Below are positions 43,548 through 49,693 of a stretch of DNA of 49,693 nt, piece after piece. The DNA comes from Apophysomyces variabilis. Its lineage: Eukaryota; Mucoromycota; Mucoromycetes; Mucorales; Mucoraceae. A program made the translations under genes and the position numbers. Where the stretch lies: NCBI GenBank assembly GCA_002749535.1, contig MZZL01000044.1, forward strand, positions 188,508-238,200, read 5' to 3'. The notes beneath the pieces are model-generated. The model ran no database searches, was not told the origin of the DNA, and saw only the letters and a program-made list of their open reading frames with translations. Each line of letters begins with the position of its first letter. The stretch's first letter is position 1.

Positions 43548-43908
43548 TGTCGTCGCTGAATCCCAATCCCTGGAATTCGGACTTCTTTTGTGTGGACCCT
43601 GAGATGGACGAACGAATCAGATCGATTGTTGAGGTAGAAGAAACGGAAGAAGACGATGTTTGAGATTATAACATCGCGAAACATCATCTATCGAATAGTT
43701 GCCCTTGGAAAAGTTTTAGAAGTAGAATTGTTTTGCCGTCATCCGTCAGGCACAATAATATAAATAGAGAGAAAGGCGATACAATAAAAAATCATCTTTT
43801 ACGATCCTTATTTTTATTTATCTTATCGTTTCCCTGATCCGCTGCAAGTTTGACCAATCGACTACATTACAGTGATTTGGAATAAAACTCAGATCCAAGG
43901 AAACGACA
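43548..43908 (+). repeat. Gypsy E 5' LTR (361 bp)
   Basis: Starts tgtcgtcgctg and ends ggaaacgaca. TATAAATA near 43760 and AATAAAAAATC near 43784 form the core. Confidence 0.9.
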
Positions 43909-43910
43909 AT

Positions 43911-43922
43911 TGGTAGCTGATG
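43911..43922 (+). other. Gypsy E primer-binding site
   Basis: tggtagctgatg, 2 nt after the LTR. Its ATG opens only an 8-codon frame (43920-43943, MKILSAI), so in E the PBS ATG starts a uORF instead of gag. Confidence 0.8.
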
Positions 43923-43976
43923 AAAATTCTTTCTGCCATATAACAGTAAGCCGTACAAGGAAAACTGATATTCTTG

Positions 43977-44119
43977 TGTCAGTCAAGAGAGACCTGGACA
44001 CAATTCAAGCTACTGTCAGTCAAAAGCGACCAGGACACAACTGTAGACCTTATTTGTCAGTCAAGCGACTAGGACGATTGTAAAACCTTCTTGTTTTTGT
44101 CAGTCAAGAGACCTGGACA
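43977..44119 (+). repeat. Four direct repeats in the Gypsy E leader
   Basis: Units of tgtcagtcaagagacctgg type at 43977-44000, 44014-44037, 44055-44076 and 44098-44119, spaced about 37-43 nt. They end 10 nt before the gag ATG. A role in RNA packaging or dimerisation is possible, but nothing in the sequence proves it. Confidence 0.85.
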
Positions 44120-44129
44120 TCTTTAGAAA

Positions 44130-44987
44130 ATGAATCAACAACAAACGAACATGGCGGATATGGTTGCCATGATGACTGAGGCGTTAAACAACATGAGACT
44201 TAACAACGGCGAGCCTGTATCAGTAGCCAAGGTCAAGGTTCGACAACCTGACACTTACAAGGGTGATCACGTGGCGACGATCATTGATAGCTGGTTATGA
44301 TCCGTTGAGAGGTATTGTGACTTTGTCAATATCGATGAAGACCGCAAGGTGCAATATGCTGTAACCCTTTTGCGGGGATGTGTGGAGGTTTGGTGGCGGC
44401 GTCTCAAGCTGAACCACGATATACCAAGAGACTGGGTACAATTCCGGAAAGCTTTGACCAATGAGTTCCATCCGGCGCACACATTGCGAATGGCCAGAGA
44501 CTGTTTGGCAGCCCTGAGACAAACGGGTTCAGTCGAGACATACGTGGATACGTTCCAAGATATCCAGCTTGACATCCCATCAATGACCAATGAAGAAGCT
44601 TTAGATCGTTTTGTCCAGAGCCTACAAGACAGCATCCGTATCCATGTCATTACTCGGGAGCCTGTTACTCTGGAGGAAGCTGTCTGTGCTGCCTTGGCAT
44701 TTGAAAGCGGCCGTAGAATCAGACAAGTGATGGCACTGATGCACATGCACCCTGCCAGTACGTCAATTGCTTCCTATTCTGACGGCGCAACACCCATGGA
44801 CCTTGATGTGGTAACTGGAAGACAATGGAGGCCTAGAAGACAAGTAGACCCTTCTCAAGTTGAGTGTTATTTCTGTCGCAAGCGCGGACACAAATGTAGC
44901 ACTTGCAAGGAATGAATTGCAGCGATCTGCAAATTAGATCAAGAACAGCAACAACAAACCTCAGATTTTCAGCCCGCACAACTGTAA
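44130..44987 (+). pseudogene. Gypsy E gag
   Basis: Starts MNQQQTNMADMVAMM at 44130. It contains VRQPDTYKGDHVATIIDSWL, VTLLRGCVEVWWRRLKL, FHPAHTLRMARDCLAALRQT and MTNEEALDRFVQSLQD, and the zinc knuckle CYFCRKRGHKCSTC (CX2CX4HX4C) at 44868-44909. TGA at 44298-44300 is where related gags have Arg. TGA at 44913-44915 ends the open frame; if that is also a mutated Arg codon, the frame runs on to TAA 44985-44987. Shorter than C1 and C2 gag because the long helical N-terminus is absent. Confidence 0.84.
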
Positions 44988-45004
44988 AGGGAGGTCAGTT
45001 GTGC
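44966..45004 (+). promoter_or_regulatory. Gypsy E gag-pol junction: T-run and 9-bp hairpin
   Basis: TTTT at 44966-44969 (GAT TTT CAG in gag frame) is followed after 6 nt by a perfect 9-bp stem, gcacaactg 44976-44984 with cagttgtgc 44996-45004, and an 11-nt loop. The stop TAA (44985) starts the loop. pol is in the -1 frame and open here. A frameshift role is inferred; the slip site is not a canonical heptamer. Confidence 0.55.
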
Positions 45005-48000
45005 ATTGTTGATGAGAAACCCTCCCCTGAGGCGAGTAATCTGCCTGAATCAGGAAAAGAGAATTGCAATATGTCCGTTAATAAAGAATCTGTTCCCTCT
45101 TATGTACCTGTTACCAATGCTGACGCTGACGTGGAACTGCTCAAAGACCAACATTTCCTTGAACAGTTACACACAACTGTTGACACTGATTTACCACTTT
45201 ATGAGATCCAAATCACTGGTCGACATTTCCTTGCCCTTATAGACAGTGGTGCAGGCGCGAACTACATATCTCCTGAAGCTGTAAAATACGCCACTGCTCT
45301 TACGACAGTTTCGACCCATGAAGTGGAAACCGCTGGTGGCCATCGCACAGCGATATCTCAGAAGGCACATCTAGGTCTGACCTTGGGTGGCTGCAAACAA
45401 ACGGTTGAAGTATACATGTTCCCAACTAAGTTCGATCTAATCTTGGGACATGCGTGGCTCCAATCTGTCAAACCCTGTCCAGATTGGACCACTGATCAAT
45501 GGCGTTTCACTATGGATGGGTGCATGTATGTGTTGTATCCAGACAAGACGCGTACGACGGAGCCTCAACTTGACTATCTCGTCTCTGCCAAACAAGCTAA
45601 GAAGCTCGTCAAAAAGCATGGTGCGGAATGCTTTTTGGTGCATTTCAAGGACCTGTCGCAAGAGTTTCCAAAGTCTGATTGGAGTAGTCTTGTTGAAGAA
45701 TAGAGCGAGGTCTTTAAGGATGAACCTGTTGGGATACCTCCTGATAGGGGAATCCATCATGTAATCGATACTGGCGATGCAAAACCTGTTAACAGGCCAC
45801 CCTTCAAGATGAGCCTGGCAGAACTGGATGAATTGAAACAACAACTATCCAAATTGCTCGCCCTTGGCCGGATCCATCCCAGCACATTGCCATGGGGTGC
45901 ACCAGTTCTGTTCGTGAAGAAAAAAGATGGATCAATGCGGATGTGTATTGACTACTGTGCACTCAACAAAGTCACTGTTTGCAACGCACATCCACTTCTG
46001 CGGATAGATGAATGCTTAGATCGGCTACATGGAGCATTCCACTTCACAAGCCTTGACCTTAAGAGTGGATATCATCAAGTTCGCATTCACCCATCTGATG
46101 TGCTGAAAACCGCCTTTAACACACGTTATGGACAGTACGAATTTCTGGTGCTACCATTTGGGCTCACAAATGCGCCACCCATGTTTCAGAGTCTTATGAA
46201 TAACGTACTTGGTGATTGTCTAGATGATTTCGCATTAGTGTATCTGGACGATATCTTGATCTTTAGCAAGAACGAAGAGGACCATATGAAGCACGTCAGA
46301 CATGTCCTCGATCGATTGTGCGCTGCGAAGCTTGTTGCAAATCTGAAGAAGTGCGAGTTCAATAAGCGCGAATTACTTTTCGTTGGTTTCTAAGTTTCAG
46401 CGGATAGTATTTTGCCAGCACCTGATAAGATTAAAGCCATCCAAGATTGGCCCGTGCCAACCAATGTCCAGCAAGTCCGCCAATTCATTGGTTTAGCACA
46501 GCATTATCAATGATTTATCCCTGGTTTCGCTAGCATTGCTGCACCGCTTATTGACCTCACAAAAGGGACCAGCCATAAACAACGCCCAATAGTCTGGACG
46601 GAGTCTTGCCAAGAAAGCTTTGATACATTGAAAGCAAAACTTACAAGTGCCCCAGTCCTTCTGCCTCTGGATATGCAGAAGCTGTTCAAGATCGAAACTG
46701 ACGCATCTAACTTTGGTATTGGTGCTGTCTTATTGCAACCTGATGATCATGGACAATGGCGCCTGTTGGCATATGAATCGAAGAAGCTGTCAAGCACGGA
46801 ACGATCTTATCCTGCCCAAGAGCGTGAACTACTGGCGATATTGCATGCGCTACGCACTTGGCGCTGCTTGATCAATGGAAAAGAATATACCATCTATATG
46901 GACCATATGCCCCTGAAGTACTATCGACAACAGCAAAAGCCAACGCCACGTCTCATTCGTTGGATATCAGACCTGGAATCTTACGATCCAGATATCCAGT
47001 ACAAACCTGGCAAGGACAACCTTGTTCCTAATGCTCTGTCCCACCGCGATGGTCCAACGTGTCTCACTGATGATGTCTTCTTGGAACCAGATTATTTGTA
47101 TGCTGCCCAGGTCGTTCCCCCAACCGAATGGCCTAAATTCTATGCTCATCTGGAAGATGACTGGCCTGAAGATTTTAAGCTGACCCTGAAAGCTCAGTGA
47201 GACCATTTCATAGTGTGAGACGGTAAAGTATACTGCAAGGTAAAGATTGGTGAGACTTTCCATGAAATCTGATATGCTCTTTTTGCTCGTTGGGCTGATT
47301 TGGTGCGCCAGTTTCATGAGGGTTTTGGTCATGCAGGTCAGACAACGGTATACGATCTGATGCATAAACGTTGGTGGTGGCCCCAGATATGCTCAGATAT
47401 CCAAGAATGGTTGTCCACTTGTCCCCAATGTCAATTAGCCAGGAACGCCAACCGCAACGTCCATCATACGCCAATGAAGCTGTTAACCGTCCCTCCTGCC
47501 TTTTCTCGCTGGCACTTGGATTTTATTGGAGAGCTTCCTCTGACTCCTAGCGGTAACCAATGGCTTCTTGTGGCAGTAGATTACACTACAAACTGGCCCA
47601 TTGCCTGCGCTGTCCCAGATGCCACTGGCGAAGCTATAGCTACCTTCTTATATGAGGAAATTGTAATGCGTTTTGGATGTCCCGAGGAAATACTGTCTGA
47701 TCGTGGTGCCAACTTCATGTCACAGGTGCTTGCGCACTTCTCACCAAATTAAAGCAGCACCATTTGTTTACCTCTGCCTACCACCTGCGCACAAATGGTA
47801 AATGTGAACGTTTGAATGGTGTTTTCAAACAGATGCTGCGCAAGTATGTTAATGGTGCCATCCATTGCTGGGATGAATTTATTTACACAGCTCTCTGGGC
47901 TTGCCGTGTGCGCAAACATCGCACTACAGGTTTTAGCCCTTTCTATTTGACGTATGGTTGAGAACCTCGTCTACCAGGTGACCCATTACACCCATTTGTC

Positions 48001-48487
48001 ACTGTCCTGACTACACATGACTTTGAAATGCGCGCTAAGGCCTTATTGCTAGACCTTCGGCGTTTACATACTGATCGCACCACTGCAGAAACCCGGATGA
48101 CCACTGCCAGTGAAAAAGACAAGGCTCATTAGGACACTGCTATTGCACTGCAAGAGTTTGATGTCGGTGATCATGTTTTATTGCGCCATGAAAACCCCTA
48201 CAGCCTTGAGTACAATTGGATGGGTCCATACGTTGTGGTAGACAAATATGCCCCTGCCGGTATCTACAAGCTAACTTCCCTTGAGGGAGAACCTTACAAC
48301 TCTTGGGTGCATATTGATCGTCTCAAGTATGCGAAATCAGAAAGCTTCTAGTCCACCTGGTATTGCCCTGCTACGTCCCGTGCCCAATGGCGGCAGGAAA
48401 TGACCTCTCTTGCCTCTTCTTCCACGTTGGCCGCTTTACCTATGCTACCATTGCTCGAGGACGACCAACATTCTGAGGAGGGGGTAT
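44970..48487 (+). pseudogene. Gypsy E pol (protease, RT, RNase H, integrase)
   Basis: Protease LIDSGAGANYIS at 45238-45272 (intact DSG). [22 protein letters not shown] at 45884-45944, [14 protein letters not shown] at 46048, [10 protein letters not shown] at 46242-46270 (intact). RNase H: IETDASNFGIGAVLLQ at 46691-46738 and YTIYMDHMPL at 46886. Integrase: FHEGFGHAGQTTVYDL and CPQCQ at 47313-47434, WHLDFIGELP at 47512, SDRGANF at 47698, NGKCERLN at 47798. Frame -1 to gag until a frameshift near 47750. Stops at 45701, 46391, about 46510, 47198, about 47216, about 47270, about 47959, about 48130 and about 48349. Catalytic residues of all enzymes are kept, so death is through stops. Confidence 0.86.
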
Positions 48488-48848
48488 TGTCATCACTGAA
48501 TCCTGATCCCTAGAATTCGGACTTCTTTTGTGTGGACCCTGAGATGGACAAATGAATCGGATCGATTGTTGAGGTAGAAGAAATGGAAGAAGATGATGTT
48601 TGAGATTATAACATCGCAAAACATCATCTATCGAATAGTTGCCCTTAGAAAAGTTTTAGAAGTAGAATTGTTTTGCCGTTGTCCATCAGGCACAATAATA
48701 TAAATAGAGAGAAAGGTGATACAATAAAAAATCATCTTTTACGATCCTTATTTTTATTTATCTTATCGTTTCCCTGATTCACTGCAAGTTTGACCGATTG
48801 ACTACGTTACAGTGATTCGGAATAAAACTCAGATCCAAGGAAACGACA
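48488..48848 (+). repeat. Gypsy E 3' LTR (361 bp)
   Basis: Starts tgtcatcactg and ends ggaaacgaca, equal in length to the 5' copy. It is followed by ctac, then gaca (end of Gypsy D LTR). Confidence 0.9.
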
Positions 48849-48863
48849 CTACGACACACATGA

Positions 48864-48882
48864 CAGCAAAAAGGATATGACA
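48864..48882 (-). repeat. Gypsy A 5' LTR, outermost segment
   Basis: cagcaaaaaggatatgaca. Joined to 21832-21886 after removal of C2 and one catga copy, it completes the A LTR with the expected terminal atatgaca, the inverse of tgtcatat at 16273. Confidence 0.78.
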
Positions 48883-48883
48883 C

Positions 48884-48889
48884 AAAAAA
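48884..48889 (-). terminator. Pol III terminator of tRNA-Ala
   Basis: TTTTTT on the minus strand, 7 nt after the tRNA 3' end. Gypsy A begins after one more nucleotide. Confidence 0.85.
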
Positions 48890-48896
48890 TATAGTT

Positions 48897-48969
48897 TGGA
48901 GAAGCCGCGCATCGATCGCGGTGCCTCTCGCATGCTAAGCGAGCGCTCTACCATTTGAGCTACATCCCC
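48897..48969 (-). tRNA. tRNA-Ala (AGC)
   Basis: 73 nt with no intron. Acceptor stem GGGGATG pairs with CTTCTCC (one T-T mismatch) and keeps G3-U70, the identity mark of tRNA-Ala. D arm GCTC/GAGC; anticodon stem CTCGC/GCGAG with loop TTAGCAT (anticodon AGC); T arm CCGCG/CGCGG with loop ATCGATG. Discriminator A73. The A box TAGCTCAAATGG is good. The B box differs from consensus at the first T-loop base (A for T). It is the only host gene recognised in the window. Confidence 0.95.
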
Positions 48970-49358
48970 GGCAGTCTCTGACACCTTGTGTGAAAGTTTT
49001 TCCAGCCTCACCACCCGAGTAAATGCAACATGGAAAGAATGAAAAGATGGAGTCTTTGGGAGTAAGAATGGTGGAAAGTTGGTCTTGATCCTCAAGAAGT
49101 ACATGGCTAGGTACACTACACGTTGGCCTAGGTGCATGACCTTTGCTTTTGGTTTGGTGCACACCTACCTTGTACGTGCACAACTCCTACGGACCTGGTT
49201 GGTACACCACAATCAATTATTTGTACATGCACATCTGCTTCGGACGTAAATAGTCATTTGGTGTAACTTGGAAAACACAACTGAATCCTTCCTCCCATTC
49301 TTTCCTAGTGATCACATGCTTTTTCTAATCTATGTTCTTAGCATTTCACTATGACCAC
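48970..49358. other. Flanking sequence without recognisable gene
   Basis: No convincing ORF, LTR or TIR. Two weakly similar pieces (ttgtacgtgcacaactcc near 49170 and ttgtacatgcacatctgc near 49220) may be a degenerate repeat. Confidence 0.5.
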
Positions 49359-49693
49359 AGGGTCAACTAAAAGTAGTAACATTTACTACTTTTAGTAAAT
49401 ACTAAAGATGTCCTATTAGTTATAAAGTAGTAAAAAAGTAGTAACTACTAAAATTCAACTACAATGATAAAGTAGTAGAAAAGTAGTAACCACTACAATT
49501 TTAGACAGTGATCAAGTAGTTAAAAAGTAGTAACCACTAAATTTTGAGACAGTGATCAAGTAGTTAAAAAGTAGTAATTACTAAATTTTCAGACAGTGAT
49601 CAAGTAGTTAAAAAGTAGTGATTACTATAATTCATAGTAGTAGTAAAGTAGTAATAAAGTAGTGATGGTAAAGTACGTTTTATTGGATAAAAG
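49359..49693. repeat. Subterminal-type repeat zone, possible TIR element end
   Basis: Begins cagggtcaactaaaagtag and contains a perfect hairpin (13-bp arms 49367-49379 and 49383-49395, ctaaaagtagtaa and its reverse complement). GTAGTAA/TTACTAC motifs then recur up to the window end, including three 44-bp tandem units at 49504, 49548 and 49592 plus a degenerate one before. This looks like the left end of a DNA transposon whose body is outside the window. Confidence 0.5.

Larger units (their letters stand above)
43548..48848 (+). mobile_element. Gypsy E, TSD ctac, in Gypsy D LTR
   Basis: Plus-strand Ty3/Gypsy with 361-bp LTRs (43548-43908, 48488-48848) and target duplication ctac (43544-43547, 48849-48852). 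It has the PBS shared with the others, then a 207-nt leader with four direct repeats, gag, -1 frame pol and polypurine tract gaggaggggg (48475-48484). It differs in leader, zinc knuckle and frameshift region from C1, C2, D and F. The two LTRs differ at about 22 sites, all transitions, many at CpG. Confidence 0.9.
27946..48856 (-). mobile_element. Gypsy D, TSD caca, carries G/F/hAT-2 and E
   Basis: Minus-strand Ty3/Gypsy. The 3' LTR is 27946-28250. The 5' LTR is 43247-43547 plus 48853-48856, split by Gypsy E; both total 305 bp. Target duplication caca is at 27942-27945 and 48857-48860. Internal D sequence is 28251-28541 (end of pol, polypurine tract) and 39165-43246 (pol, gag, PBS). Transposon G interrupts pol, and about 125 bp of D pol are missing at that site compared with C2 and F. 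D is a close relative of F: similar gag start, LTR and frameshift site. Confidence 0.87.
223..48882 (-). mobile_element. Gypsy A: outermost Ty3/Gypsy element, host of all nested insertions
   Basis: Minus-strand Ty3/Gypsy retrotransposon, split by later insertions. Its own sequence is 223-1411 (integrase to end of RNase H), 13264-16272 (RNase H, RT, protease, gag, PBS), and three pieces of 5' LTR: 16273-16518, 21832-21886 and 48864-48882, about 320 bp when added up. The LTR begins and ends with the inverted repeat tgtcatat/atatgaca. Removing Gypsy B and one atctc copy restores reading across the RNase H motif (HTW then RCFID). The 3' LTR lies left of the window. gag and pol appear to share one frame, unlike C1, C2, D and F. 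The 5' end abuts the Pol III terminator of the tRNA-Ala gene. The element is inactive: there are many stops, and RT reads YLDN instead of YLDD. Confidence 0.88.

Noticed and set aside
17595..48132. Alternative genetic code in which TGA or TAG is sense
   Set aside because: Stops sit at different residues in different copies (Arg, Trp, Gln), match C-to-T or G-to-A changes, and the intact hAT transposase uses a normal stop.
48829..49183. Minus-strand ORFs across the tRNA gene
   Set aside because: They overlap a clear tRNA gene and have no family features.
49504..49640. CRISPR-like array
   Set aside because: The 44-bp units are tandem with no unique spacers, and the DNA is eukaryotic.

Overview
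The window is fungal-type nuclear DNA made almost entirely of transposable elements (TEs) inserted into one another. The only host gene recognised is one tRNA-Ala(AGC) gene at the right end. GT-AG introns of about 43-60 nt in the hAT, CACTA and ISXO2-like transposases, Ty3/Gypsy elements (one with a chromodomain), a TNP2-type CACTA element and a hAT element suggest an early-diverging, perhaps mucoromycotan, fungus. The species cannot be named from the sequence.

Layout, reconstructed from LTR ends, terminal inverted repeats (TIRs) and target-site duplications (TSDs). Gypsy A (minus strand) runs from beyond the left edge to 48882, and everything else up to that point lies inside it. In its pol gene sit hAT-1 (right end, 1-222, TSD ttcggagg) and Gypsy B (1412-13258, minus, chromodomain, TSD atctc). 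B's 3' LTR is split by a CACTA element (1813-6860, TSD ata) whose end carries a LINE 3' fragment (6868-7499, 13-bp TSD). Inside A's 5' LTR are Gypsy C1 (16519-21827, plus) and Gypsy C2 (21887-27943, plus, TSD catga). At the end of C2's 3' LTR sits Gypsy D (27946-48856, minus, TSD caca). D contains an ISXO2/Merlin-like TIR transposon G (28542-39164), which contains Gypsy F (29065-37785, plus, TSD ctat), which contains hAT-2 (32311-35895, TSD cacagatc). D's 5' LTR is split by Gypsy E (43548-48848, plus, TSD ctac). The deepest chain is A > C2 > D > G > F > hAT-2, six levels.

The right flank holds the tRNA-Ala gene (48897-48969, minus). Gypsy A begins one nucleotide past that gene's T6 Pol III terminator. 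From about 49359 there is a repeat-rich stretch that may be the end of another TIR element.

How the parts work: C1, C2, D and F share an unusual expression layout. The gag AUG lies inside the tRNA primer-binding site (PBS). gag and pol are in a -1 frame relation, joined at an in-phase T TTA AAA heptamer, a 6-nt spacer and a hairpin. E has its own version, with a uORF, leader repeats and a 9-bp hairpin at the junction. All Gypsy pol genes and the CACTA and G transposases carry premature stops that nearly all look like C-to-T or G-to-A transitions (CGA to TGA most often). hAT-2 has an open eight-exon transposase and ends almost identical to hAT-1, so it looks like the youngest and most probably active element. 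A 64-N gap at 12596-12659 lies between two near-identical pieces of B and may be an assembly artefact.
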